64,000 bases of DNA, from assembly GCF_001666835.1 (NCBI RefSeq), contig NZ_LZJF01000201.1:53612-117611 (forward strand), given 5' to 3'. Below, piece by piece: positions 40,342-48,367 of the stretch (position 1 is the first letter of the stretch; the number at the start of each line of letters is the position of its first letter). Source of the DNA: Mycobacterium sp. E3251. Its GTDB lineage: Bacteria; Actinomycetota; Actinomycetes; Mycobacteriales; Mycobacteriaceae. The notes below the pieces were generated by a model. That model did no database searches and was not told the origin of the DNA. It saw only the letters and a program-made list of their open reading frames with translations. The position numbers and the translations under genes were made by a program.

Positions 40342-41682
40342 TCAGTCCGGCAGTTGCGCCTTCGCTGCGGCGAGGCGAGAAGCGAGTGTCCCGTCAATCA
40401 CTTCGTCTGCCACGGAGATGAGCAGACCGCCGAGCAGTTCGTCGGAGACCTGCAGCTGCACCGTCACCGGATGGCCGTAGATACGGCCGAGCACGTCGGT
40501 GAGGCGAGATCGTTGGGCGTCGCTGAGTTCGGCCGCCGCACTGACCCGCGCGACGATCTCGCCGCGGCGCGCCACCGCGACTTTCGCCAGGAACTGGAAG
40601 GCCTCCTCGGCGGACTCGCCCCTGAGCAGTTGGACGGTTTGGGTCAGCAGCGCCACGACGATCGGGTCGACCCGGGCGCTGGCACTGTCAAGAACCTTGC
40701 GAAGCAGGTCGATTCGGCCTTCAACCGGAACGCCGTAGTCGCCCAACAGGATCCCGAGCCGGGGCTGTGCGTCCAGGATGCGGGAGAACCGGAACAACTG
40801 GTCTTCCACGTCGTCGACCTTGTCCTCGCGTTCGGCGACCTCGAGCAAGGCCTGGCGCGAGATGTGCTCGATCGCGTCGCCCAAATCGGAGTTGGCCGAC
40901 CAACGCTCCGAGACGGCCATCCGCAGAACGTCGAGCGTGGCATCGGCGACCTTGCCCGAGACCAGCCGCTCGATCAGCCGGATCCGGGGCGCCGCATCCT
41001 CGGCGGGCACGGTCAGGTACCGGGTGACAACGATCTCCCGGTCCAGCATTTCGGCGACCGAAACCAGCTCGGCGGACAGGCTGGAAAGCGCCTTATTGTC
41101 AAGGTTTTTGGCTATGTCGCTGAACCGCTCCGCCAGGCTGGCAACCGCCACCCGACTGGCGGAGCGCATCTTCGCCAGCAGCGGGTATTGGACCTCCGCG
41201 GGTGCCGGGGCCATCGCTTCGAGGTCGTCCAGGAAGCGATCGACGGTACCCGCTTGTTGCGCGGGGTCGGCGACGTAGTTACGCACCAGCTCGCCCGCCT
41301 GACGCACCGCCTCGTGACCGAGCTCCAGGCGAAGCTGGCGGCTCAGCTGGGTGCGCAGCAGGTCGGCCTGGCGGGCACCCTGCGCGGTGATGCGTTCGGA
41401 CTCGACGCCGGCCTGGGTCCGGAACTGTTCGGCGATGCGGCCGGCGTCCGTCTCGGCTTCTTCGACGAGCCGCTCGGCTTCGGTCTTGGCGGATTCCACC
41501 GCATTGCTGTGCGCCGTGGTCGACTCGCTCAACCGATCTGCCGCTGCCGCAGAGTCTTTCAGCTGTTGGCGCACGGTCTCTTGGCGGGCGGCCATCAGAC
41601 GGCGTACCGGCGGCACGACGTAACGCATGACCAAAAGCACGATGGCCGCGAAACCGATCAACTGCCCGATGAATGTCGACAT
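40342..41682 (-). CDS. atpH: ATP synthase b-delta fusion subunit
   Basis: 446 residues. One N-terminal membrane segment and a b-type coiled coil (about residues 5-160) are fused to a delta subunit (about 180-446, ending DELLGGLLISVADEVIDGTLASRL). This fused peripheral stalk is characteristic of mycobacteria and some relatives. Start ATG at 41682, six bases after the atpF stop. Confidence 0.96.
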   Translation of the reverse strand: MSTFIGQLIGFAAIVLLVMRYVVPPVRRLMAARQETVRQQLKDSAAAADRLSESTTAHSNAVESAKTEAERLVEEAETDAGRIAEQFRTQAGVESERITAQGARQADLLRTQLSRQLRLELGHEAVRQAGELVRNYVADPAQQAGTVDRFLDDLEAMAPAPAEVQYPLLAKMRSASRVAVASLAERFSDIAKNLDNKALSSLSAELVSVAEMLDREIVVTRYLTVPAEDAAPRIRLIERLVSGKVADATLDVLRMAVSERWSANSDLGDAIEHISRQALLEVAEREDKVDDVEDQLFRFSRILDAQPRLGILLGDYGVPVEGRIDLLRKVLDSASARVDPIVVALLTQTVQLLRGESAEEAFQFLAKVAVARRGEIVARVSAAAELSDAQRSRLTDVLGRIYGHPVTVQLQVSDELLGGLLISVADEVIDGTLASRLAAAKAQLPD

Positions 41683-41688
41683 ACGCGA

Positions 41689-42222
41689 TTACCGTCCAGA
41701 TTTCCCGGTTGCCGATGTTGCCGCGGTGGCCGGGGCCACTTCGACGCCGAGGATCCGGCTGGCCAGCGTCGCCGACATGGCCGCCACGTTGGCGCGCAGA
41801 TCCAGCTCCACGGCGTCTCTCTCCCGCTTGAGTTGCTCGGAGGCCATTTGCAACGTCGACATCACCTGTTGCTCGGCACTGGCGCGCGCGTCTTCGACCA
41901 CCTTACGGCCCTCGGCGCGGGCATTGTCGCGCAGCGACGACGCCTTAACCCGCGCCTCCGTCAGGGCCTCTTCGTAGTCGGCCTTGGCGGCGTCGAACTG
42001 CTCGGCCGCCTTCTTGTTGTCGGCGGCCGTCTTGGCAACCATGGCGTCGCGTTCGCGCAACACCCGCATGACCGGCGGCACGACGAAGGTGCCGATGACG
42101 GCCAGCACAATCAAGAAGATGGCCAGCACGAAGAAGAAGGTGCCGTTGGGAACGAGGAAGTTGTTGCCTCCCTCTGCCACAACCTGGCTGGATGCCAGAA
42201 CGCTCAGACTCGCGTCACCCAT
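41689..42222 (-). CDS. atpF: ATP synthase b subunit
   Basis: 177 residues. One membrane helix (FFFVLAIFLIVLAVIGTFVVPP, in two parts around residue 30-52) then a long charged coiled coil. With AtpH it forms the outer stalk. Start ATG at 42222; a GTG one codon earlier is also possible. Nine bases after the atpE stop. Confidence 0.96.
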   Translation of the reverse strand: MGDASLSVLASSQVVAEGGNNFLVPNGTFFFVLAIFLIVLAVIGTFVVPPVMRVLRERDAMVAKTAADNKKAAEQFDAAKADYEEALTEARVKASSLRDNARAEGRKVVEDARASAEQQVMSTLQMASEQLKRERDAVELDLRANVAAMSATLASRILGVEVAPATAATSATGKSGR

Positions 42223-42231
42223 CACAGCGAA

Positions 42232-42486
42232 CTAGGTGCCGACGGGTGTGGCGAAGACGAACAGCGCCATGAACGCCAGGTTGATGAAGTAGGCCGCCTC
42301 GACCAGACCGACGGTGATGAAGAACGGCGTGAACAGCCGGCCTTGCGCCTCGGGTTGCCGGGCGATGCCGGAGACCAGCGCGTTACCGGCGATACCGTCA
42401 CCGATACCGGCGCCGATCGCGCCACCGCCCATGATGAGTCCACCGCCGATGAGCGCAGCGGCAGCGACTTGGGGGTCCAGAGCCAT
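42232..42486 (-). CDS. atpE: ATP synthase c subunit
   Basis: 84 residues, two membrane helices; the proton-carrying ring. The essential glutamate is in VGLVEAAYFINLAFM (residue 63 here, 61 in M. tuberculosis). Bedaquiline contact residues around it are as in susceptible M. tuberculosis: Asp in GAGIGDG and Ala-Ala after the glutamate. Start ATG at 42486 with AGGAGG a few bases upstream. The protein is three residues longer than the M. tuberculosis one, two of them at the start. Confidence 0.97.
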   Translation of the reverse strand: MALDPQVAAAALIGGGLIMGGGAIGAGIGDGIAGNALVSGIARQPEAQGRLFTPFFITVGLVEAAYFINLAFMALFVFATPVGT

Positions 42487-42564
42487 TCTTATCCTCCTTG
42501 ATAGCTGGTAGCGGTCTACCAGGCCTCTGTAATGGTGTGTGGGACAAAGCGATTCATGGTGGAC

Positions 42565-43320
42565 TCAGTCATGATGTTCCTCGATCTCCATGGCTTGGCT
42601 GAAGTAGAGGATGGTCAAGATCGAGAAGATGAACGCCTGGATCGCCCCGACGAACAGGTCGAAGGCCTTCCAGATCGCGTTGGGCGCCCACATGATGTAC
42701 GGCGGGAAGAGCGCGATCAGCGCGACCAGGATGCCGCCGGCGAAGATGTTGCCGAAAAGTCGGAGCGACAACGAGATCGGCTTGGCGAGCTCTTCGACGA
42801 GGTTGATCGGGGCCAGGAACGCCACGTGACCCTTGAGCACGGCGAGCGGGTGGCCGACGATGCCGCGGCGCCAGATGCCCGCCACGTGATAGCAGACGAA
42901 CACGAAGAGGGCCAGCGCCAGAACGTAGTTGATGTCCGCGGCCGCCGACTTCAGCAGTTCGGTGGTGTGCCCGGACTTGTCGGTGTACTGCAGCGGGAGC
43001 ACCGACAGCCAGTTGGAGATCAGGATGAACACGAAGATGGTGACGGCCAGCGGCAACACGAACGGCGCGATCCGCATCCCGACCGCACTCTCGATCTGAT
43101 CGCGCATCTGGACGGTGATGGCCTCCCAGAACAGCTGCACACCGCTGGGGACCCCGGTGGAAGTGATCTTCGCCCGCAGGAAGAAGGCGAGCGCCAGCAC
43201 GATCACCGCGGCGATCGCGGTCGACAGGATTGTGTCGGTGTTGACCGTAAGCCCGAGCCATTTGGCCTGGTTGTGCTCACCAACTTCGATCGCGGCGGCC
43301 AGGAACGTCGTCTCAGTCAT
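42565..43320 (-). CDS. atpB: ATP synthase a subunit
   Basis: 251 residues with five or six membrane helices; the proton channel stator. The essential arginine is in LAKPISLSLRLFGNIFAGG. Start ATG at 43320, overlapping the end of the upstream AtpI-like gene by eight bases. 78 bases separate its stop from atpE, a gap often seen here, with the atpE ribosome site. Confidence 0.97.
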   Translation of the reverse strand: MTETTFLAAAIEVGEHNQAKWLGLTVNTDTILSTAIAAVIVLALAFFLRAKITSTGVPSGVQLFWEAITVQMRDQIESAVGMRIAPFVLPLAVTIFVFILISNWLSVLPLQYTDKSGHTTELLKSAAADINYVLALALFVFVCYHVAGIWRRGIVGHPLAVLKGHVAFLAPINLVEELAKPISLSLRLFGNIFAGGILVALIALFPPYIMWAPNAIWKAFDLFVGAIQAFIFSILTILYFSQAMEIEEHHD

Positions 43321-43807
43321 CGCTGCTGCCTCTTCCTTCCGTTCCTTCCGCTCCCGCCGTCAAGCCGCCTCCGTCCGCGGGATGGGCGTCCGCCCAGTCA
43401 CCGGCACGCAGCTTCTTCCAGACCGGAAGCGCCGTCGATGCCACTAACAAGACCTGGAAAAGCGCCAGCCCGAACACGACACCCAAGCCGGCGGGCCGGA
43501 AAATGTAGGCGATGATCAGCCCGATGATCGTGATGATGGCAAGCCGGGTAGCAGAATTGAGCGCCATCGTGCTTTTCAGCGGGTGCTCTTTCGCGGTGAT
43601 CGACGCGACCGAACGGCGCACCAGAAGGGCGTTGAGCAAACCGAGCAGCAGCCCGACGCCGAAGAAGACCCCGACCATCAGGTGACCGGTCAAGCCGGCG
43701 ACGACGACTGCCACCGCAGTGACCGCAATGCTGAGGACGAACAGGCGGACCGGGCGGAAGGCAACAGAGGGAAACACCAACGGCGCGTCCTGCGCTGGTG
43801 TCGTCAC
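43313..43807 (-). CDS. AtpI-like membrane protein (Rv1303 type)
   Basis: 164 residues, four membrane segments (about residues 20-140) and a short soluble Gly/Ser/Asp tail. It is the first gene of the atp operon, in the place of atpI in other bacteria, and may help c-ring assembly. Start GTG at 43807. The promoter of the whole atp operon must lie in the 218-bp gap 43808-44025; a TACGCT hexamer (minus strand near 43880) is one weak -10 candidate, and the gap otherwise shows no gene. Confidence 0.9.
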   Translation of the reverse strand: MTTPAQDAPLVFPSVAFRPVRLFVLSIAVTAVAVVVAGLTGHLMVGVFFGVGLLLGLLNALLVRRSVASITAKEHPLKSTMALNSATRLAIITIIGLIIAYIFRPAGLGVVFGLALFQVLLVASTALPVWKKLRAGDWADAHPADGGGLTAGAEGTEGRGSSDD

Positions 43808-44025
43808 TGCAGCACCTCAATCCCAAGTTGGTGAAGCGGGAGTCCCCCGACCGACTGATCGGTGGCCCGCCGAGCGTATCGCACGTCACAGTGGAATCAC
43901 CCAAGGGGTATCTCCCGACGTGAATCCCCAGCCGACCCAATCGGATCTGCGTCCGATGGACCGGCATTCTGTGCGGCTTTTTGGGGTTCTACCTGCACCG
44001 TACCATATGGAGAACGCCACTACTA

Positions 44026-45243
44026 CTAGCTGTCGTAGTCCTCGTCTGCGTACTCGTCCCGACGGCGCAGGAGTGGGATCGCCGTCGCGATGCCGGCGAC
44101 CACGATCGCGCCCAGCATCACCGCGGCGGTATCGCGGGGATTGAAGAAGATCGTGCTGGCGGCGCCGAACGCGACGATGCCGACCCAGAGGTAGATCAGC
44201 AACACCACCCGGCGGTGCGAATGGCCGATCTGCAGCAACCGGTGGTGCAGGTGCATCTTGTCGGGGCTGAACGCGCTGCGGCCCGCGCGGGTGCGACGCA
44301 CGATCGCCAGCAGCAAATCGAGCATCGGCACGAACATGACGGCGACCACCAGCAGGAACGGCGACAGCAGCGCGAACACGTCGCGCGCACCGTAGGCGTT
44401 TTGCGAGACGGGGCCGGCGGCGGTGGTGGAGGCCGCGGCGAGCATCAAGCCGATCAGCATCGACCCCGAGTCGCCCATGAAGATCTTGGCGCGGTGGAAG
44501 TTGTGCGGCAGGAAGCCCAGACAAGCCCCCGCGAGCACGACGGAGATCACGGCGGGCGGATAGAAGAGGACATCGCCGCCATGATCACGCAGCAGGCCGA
44601 CCGAGAACATGCAGATCGCCAGCGCGGTGATCAGTCCGAGCCCCGCGGCCAGTCCGTCGAGTCCGTCGACGAAGTTCATCGCGTTGACGATGGACACCGT
44701 GAGCGCCAGCGTGAGCAGGATCGACGAGGCTTGGTCCAGCACGATGGTGCCGACACCGCCGATCGGGATGTAGAGGACGCTCCAGGCCACGCCCATGGTG
44801 ACCAGCACGCTGGCGGCGGTGATCTGGCCGGCGAACTTCGTCAGAGCGTCGAGCCCCCAACGATCGTCGATGAGGCCGATGCCCATGATCACCGCGCCGG
44901 CCACCAGCACCGCCGGCATACCCGTCGAATAGACGAACCCGCGGGTGAGCGCCGGAAGCTGGGACGCCAGGAAGACCGCCGAAAGGACGCCGAGGAACAT
45001 CGCCAATCCGCCCATGCGGGGGGTCGGGGTCACGTGTACGTCACGTTCCCGCGGATAGGCAACCGCACCCAGCCGGGTGGCGAGCACGCGCACGGGACCG
45101 GTGGCGAAGTACGTGATGATGGCCGCGGTCAGTCCAACGAGTGCAAGCTCGCGCAGCGGGACACCGGTGCCGCGGTCGGCCAGGGCGAGCAAACCACTGG
45201 CAAGGTCGGTTACGTCGCTGGACACGTCGAGACCGTACTGCAC
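44026..45243 (-). CDS. wecA: Decaprenyl-phosphate GlcNAc-1-phosphate transferase
   Basis: 405 residues, about 11 membrane segments. First step of arabinogalactan linker synthesis: moves GlcNAc-1-P onto decaprenyl phosphate. ERDVHVTPTPRMGGLAMFLG, NAMNFVDGLDGLAAGLG and FMGDSGSMLIG are the MraY/WecA family blocks; DKMHLHHRLL is the last. Start GTG 45243 gives an N-terminus like that of M. tuberculosis (QYGL); a TTG one codon earlier is possible. 28 bases after the tsaC-like gene. Confidence 0.96.
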   Translation of the reverse strand: MQYGLDVSSDVTDLASGLLALADRGTGVPLRELALVGLTAAIITYFATGPVRVLATRLGAVAYPRERDVHVTPTPRMGGLAMFLGVLSAVFLASQLPALTRGFVYSTGMPAVLVAGAVIMGIGLIDDRWGLDALTKFAGQITAASVLVTMGVAWSVLYIPIGGVGTIVLDQASSILLTLALTVSIVNAMNFVDGLDGLAAGLGLITALAICMFSVGLLRDHGGDVLFYPPAVISVVLAGACLGFLPHNFHRAKIFMGDSGSMLIGLMLAAASTTAAGPVSQNAYGARDVFALLSPFLLVVAVMFVPMLDLLLAIVRRTRAGRSAFSPDKMHLHHRLLQIGHSHRRVVLLIYLWVGIVAFGAASTIFFNPRDTAAVMLGAIVVAGIATAIPLLRRRDEYADEDYDS

Positions 45244-45271
45244 CAACCTGGCAACCAGAGAACCGCTCGGG

Positions 45272-45931
45272 TTAGGCCTGGGCGGTCAGGCTTTCGGGGT
45301 CCACGCCGAGCACTTCCGCGATCCGTTCGGCGCTCACCGGGCCGGGCCGCAGGATCCGCGCGGCGGGACCGGTGAGGTCGACGATCGTGGAGGCGGCCTG
45401 CTGCTCGGCCGTCCCCGCGTCGAGATAGACGTCGACGAGATCGCCGAGCTGACTACGGGCCTCGCCGGCATCCACCGCGGGCGGACGGCCGGACACGTTC
45501 GCGCTGGACACCGCCATGGGCCCGACTTCGCGCAACAGCTCGATGGCGACCGGGTGCAGCGGCATCCGCAGCATCACGGTGCCGCGTGCATCGCCGAGGT
45601 CCCACTGCAGCGACGGCGCCTGCGTCACCACCAGGCTCAAAGCGCCCGGCCAGAATGCGCGGATCAGGTCGCGCGCCCCGTCCGGCATGGTGTAGACGAG
45701 ACCCTCGATGGTGTGCCACGAGCCGACCAGCACGCCGACCGGCATATCGCGTCCCCGCCCCTTCGCCGACAGCAGGGCGGCCACGGCGGCGCTGTTGAAA
45801 GCGTCGGCGCCGATGCCGTAGACGGTGTCGGTCGGCATGACGACCAATCGGCCACCCTTTAGCGCCCCTGCCGCCGAGGCGATTCCGCGCGAACGTTGGT
45901 CGGGATCGGAGCAGTCGAAGACTTCAGTCAT
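45272..45931 (-). CDS. sua5: L-threonylcarbamoyladenylate synthase
   Basis: 219 residues, homologue of Rv1301. Makes threonylcarbamoyl-AMP for the t6A37 modification of tRNAs reading ANN codons. LVVMPTDTVYGIGADAF is the N-terminal binding block and MAVSSANVSGRPP the second. ATG 45931 overlaps the end of prmC by eight bases, so the two are coupled. Start chosen by length and homology; a longer open frame exists upstream. Confidence 0.94.
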   Translation of the reverse strand: MTEVFDCSDPDQRSRGIASAAGALKGGRLVVMPTDTVYGIGADAFNSAAVAALLSAKGRGRDMPVGVLVGSWHTIEGLVYTMPDGARDLIRAFWPGALSLVVTQAPSLQWDLGDARGTVMLRMPLHPVAIELLREVGPMAVSSANVSGRPPAVDAGEARSQLGDLVDVYLDAGTAEQQAASTIVDLTGPAARILRPGPVSAERIAEVLGVDPESLTAQA

Positions 45932-46775
45932 CAGCGCCGCTCCTTCTGCGGGCGGTGACGAACCTCGACCGGCCGGCCAGGTCATGACGGGCCGTGACGT
46001 CGTCGAAAAGCCCTGTCTCACAGATCAACTCGATGGTCTGCCGGGACGTCGTGTCGTCATGTTCGACGGCAAAGATGCCGCCCGGGCGAAGCCAGCGTCC
46101 GGCCAGGCGGACGATGGGGCCGATCACCGCCATCCCGTCGGGGCCGCCGAACACCGCATGACGTGGATCGTGTTGGGCGACTTCGGGTCCCACCGCCGCC
46201 GCGTCGGGAACGTAGGGCGGATTGGCCACCACCAAGTCGACTCCGCCGTCCAGTTCGGGAAGCAGTCCACGGGCTGTGACGTCAGCCCGCAGGAGTTCGA
46301 CCGGGGTGCCCGCCGCGTTGCGACGCGCGTACTCGAGGGCCGTCCCGGAGTCATCGATGCCGATGATCCGCGCCGTGGGGTGGTGCTGGGCCAGCGCCAC
46401 CGCCAATGCGCCTGAACCGGTGCACAGATCGACGATGACGGGCCGGGTGGGGAGGCGCTGTTCGGTCACCCACGCCAAGAGGGCCTCGGTTTCCGGGCGC
46501 GGGATGAAGACGCCGGGGCCGACGTGCAACATCAGCGGTCCGAACGCGGCTGCGCCGGTGAGATGCTGCAGGGGCACCCGCCGGGAGCGTGCGGCCACGA
46601 CATCGCGGTAACGACCGAGGAAGTCGTCGCCGGGCGAGTCGAGCAAGGCCAGCCGGCCGCGCTCGGTGCCGGTCAGGTGCGCGGCGAGCTCCTCGGCGTC
46701 CCAGCGGGCGGAATCGATTCCCGCTTCGGCGAGCGTCGCCGTAGCGGAGTCGATCGCGCGCCGCAACGTACTCAT
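45924..46775 (-). CDS. prmC: Release factor glutamine methyltransferase
   Basis: 283 residues (HemK). Methylates the glutamine of the GGQ motif of release factors, including PrfA encoded just upstream. Helical N-terminal domain of about 80 residues, then a Rossmann methyltransferase with IVDLCTGSGALAVALA and VVANPPYVP (NPPY). Start ATG at 46775 overlaps the prfA stop (ATGA). Confidence 0.96.
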   Translation of the reverse strand: MSTLRRAIDSATATLAEAGIDSARWDAEELAAHLTGTERGRLALLDSPGDDFLGRYRDVVAARSRRVPLQHLTGAAAFGPLMLHVGPGVFIPRPETEALLAWVTEQRLPTRPVIVDLCTGSGALAVALAQHHPTARIIGIDDSGTALEYARRNAAGTPVELLRADVTARGLLPELDGGVDLVVANPPYVPDAAAVGPEVAQHDPRHAVFGGPDGMAVIGPIVRLAGRWLRPGGIFAVEHDDTTSRQTIELICETGLFDDVTARHDLAGRSRFVTARRRSGADD

Positions 46776-47845
46776 GCCTGTTGCAACCGGGATTGCCTGT
46801 CGGCGGCACCCAACGCGTCGAACATCGCGTCCAGGTCCCCGTCGAGTACTTGATCGAGATTGTGTGCCTTGTAACCGATTCGGTGGTCGGTGATCCGGTT
46901 CTCCGGGAAGTTGTAGGTGCGAATGCGTTCGCTGCGGTCGACGGTCCGGATCTGGCTGGCCCGGTCGGCCGACGCGTCGGCCAGCGCCTGCTCTTCGGCC
47001 AAAGCCTGCAGGCGGGCGGCCAGCACCTGCAACGCCCGCGTCTTGTTCTGCAGCTGTGAGCGTTCGTTCTGGCACGTGACCACGATGCCGGTGGGCAGGT
47101 GCGTGATTCGCACCGCGGAGTCGGTGGTGTTCACCCCCTGCCCGCCCTTGCCGGACGAGCGGTACACGTCGATGCGCAGATCCGACTCGTCGATCTGCAC
47201 CTCGCCCACTTCTTCTGGCTCGGGATAGACCAATACGCCCGCCGCCGAAGTGTGTACGCGGCCTTGGGATTCCGTCACGGGGACGCGCTGCACGCGGTGC
47301 ACCCCGCCCTCGAACTTCATGCGCGACCACACTCCGTCGGCGGAGTCGCCCTTGCTGGCGATACTGAGCGTCGCGTCCTTATAGCCACCAAGGTCCGACG
47401 TCGTCTCGTCCAGCACGGTCACGTTCCAGCCGTGCCGCTCGGCGTAGCGGATGTACATCCTGGCCAGATCCGCCGCGAACAAAGCCGATTCCTCGCCGCC
47501 CTCGCCGGATTTGACCTCGAGGACGATGTCGTCGGCGTCATGCGGGTCGCGCGGGGCCAGCATGTCGGTGAGTTGGGTGTCCAGCTCGGCGACCCGTGAT
47601 TCCAGTTCGGGCACCTCGTTGGCGAACGACTCGTCGTCGGCGGCCAACTCGCGCGCCGCCTCCAGGTCACCGCGCGCCGACTCCAACTTGCGATACGTCG
47701 CGACGATCGGAGCCAATCGGGCGAACCGGCGGCCGGCTTTGCGCGCCTCGGCGGGATTGCTGTGCAGGTCGGGATCCGCCAGCCGTTGTTCGAGCTCGGC
47801 GTGTTCGGCCAGCAGCACATCAATGGTCTGCACCGGCTGCGTCAC
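46772..47845 (-). CDS. prfA: Peptide chain release factor 1
   Basis: 357 residues. Reads UAA and UAG and releases the peptide. Stop-codon recognition loop VPVTESQGR and the catalytic GGQ in SSGKGGQGVNTTDSAVR are present. Start GTG at 47845. It is coupled to prmC. Upstream lies a strong hairpin (47898-47937), so it is likely to be transcribed from its own promoter in the 50 bases between or by read-through from rpmE. Confidence 0.97.
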   Translation of the reverse strand: MTQPVQTIDVLLAEHAELEQRLADPDLHSNPAEARKAGRRFARLAPIVATYRKLESARGDLEAARELAADDESFANEVPELESRVAELDTQLTDMLAPRDPHDADDIVLEVKSGEGGEESALFAADLARMYIRYAERHGWNVTVLDETTSDLGGYKDATLSIASKGDSADGVWSRMKFEGGVHRVQRVPVTESQGRVHTSAAGVLVYPEPEEVGEVQIDESDLRIDVYRSSGKGGQGVNTTDSAVRITHLPTGIVVTCQNERSQLQNKTRALQVLAARLQALAEEQALADASADRASQIRTVDRSERIRTYNFPENRITDHRIGYKAHNLDQVLDGDLDAMFDALGAADRQSRLQQA

Positions 47846-47897
47846 ATCTCACCTCCTGCCCGTTCAGCCCCGCGTTCTCATTTGCCGTAAACGCAAA

Positions 47898-47937
47898 CCG
47901 ACGCCCGGCCTGTGCTCTCGCACAGTTCGGGCGTCGG
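47898..47937 (-). terminator. Long hairpin between rpmE and prfA
   Basis: CCGACGCCCG and CGGGCGTCGG form a 10-bp outer stem, a CTGTGC/GCACAG inner stem and a TCTC loop. On the minus strand it is followed by TTTGCGTTTACG, a loose T-tract. Intrinsic terminators of this quality are uncommon in mycobacteria. It starts nine bases after the rpmE stop. Confidence 0.85.
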
Positions 47938-47945
47938 CAACGCAG

Positions 47946-48176
47946 CTATTTGTCGGTGTTGTCCGCACCCTTGCGCTTGCCGTACCGCTTCTCGAAGCGC
48001 GCCACACGGCCACCGCTGTCCAGAATCTTCTGCTTGCCGGTGTAGAACGGGTGGCACTGCGAGCACACCTCGACGACGATGTTGCCGCCCGGCTTCGTGC
48101 TGCGGGTCTGGAACGTGTTTCCGCACCCGCAGTGCACGGTGGTCTCCGCGTAAGCGGGATGAATGTCAGATTTCAT
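47946..48176 (-). CDS. rpmE: Ribosomal protein L31, zinc-binding form
   Basis: 76 residues. Four-cysteine-type zinc-binding L31: CGCGN at about residue 16-20 and CSQCHPFYTG further on. Start ATG at 48176 (MKSDIHPAY); the open frame continues upstream without homology. The 191-bp gap 48177-48367 to the rho stop holds its promoter; no other gene is seen. Confidence 0.97.
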   Translation of the reverse strand: MKSDIHPAYAETTVHCGCGNTFQTRSTKPGGNIVVEVCSQCHPFYTGKQKILDSGGRVARFEKRYGKRKGADNTDK

Positions 48177-48367
48177 GCTGTCCTCTTCGATCTTGTCGAG
48201 CACCGATTATGCCGGGTCAACCGCTGTTCTCCCAAACAACGGGGTACCCGTCGGCATTCCCGGCGCCTGGGTTGCCGCGAGACATAAACCATGGCGGGGT
48301 TTGCCGGCGTGTCGTCTGCGTGGTTTAAGTGTCGCGGTGACGACACGCCGTAGAACGCGCCCCGCGG

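Noticed and set aside
43981..45375. 464-codon open frame antisense to wecA, and a similar 558-codon frame antisense to argS (55340-57016)
   Set aside because: Same high-GC shadow effect; compositions dominated by Asp, His, Gln and Arg with no domain.
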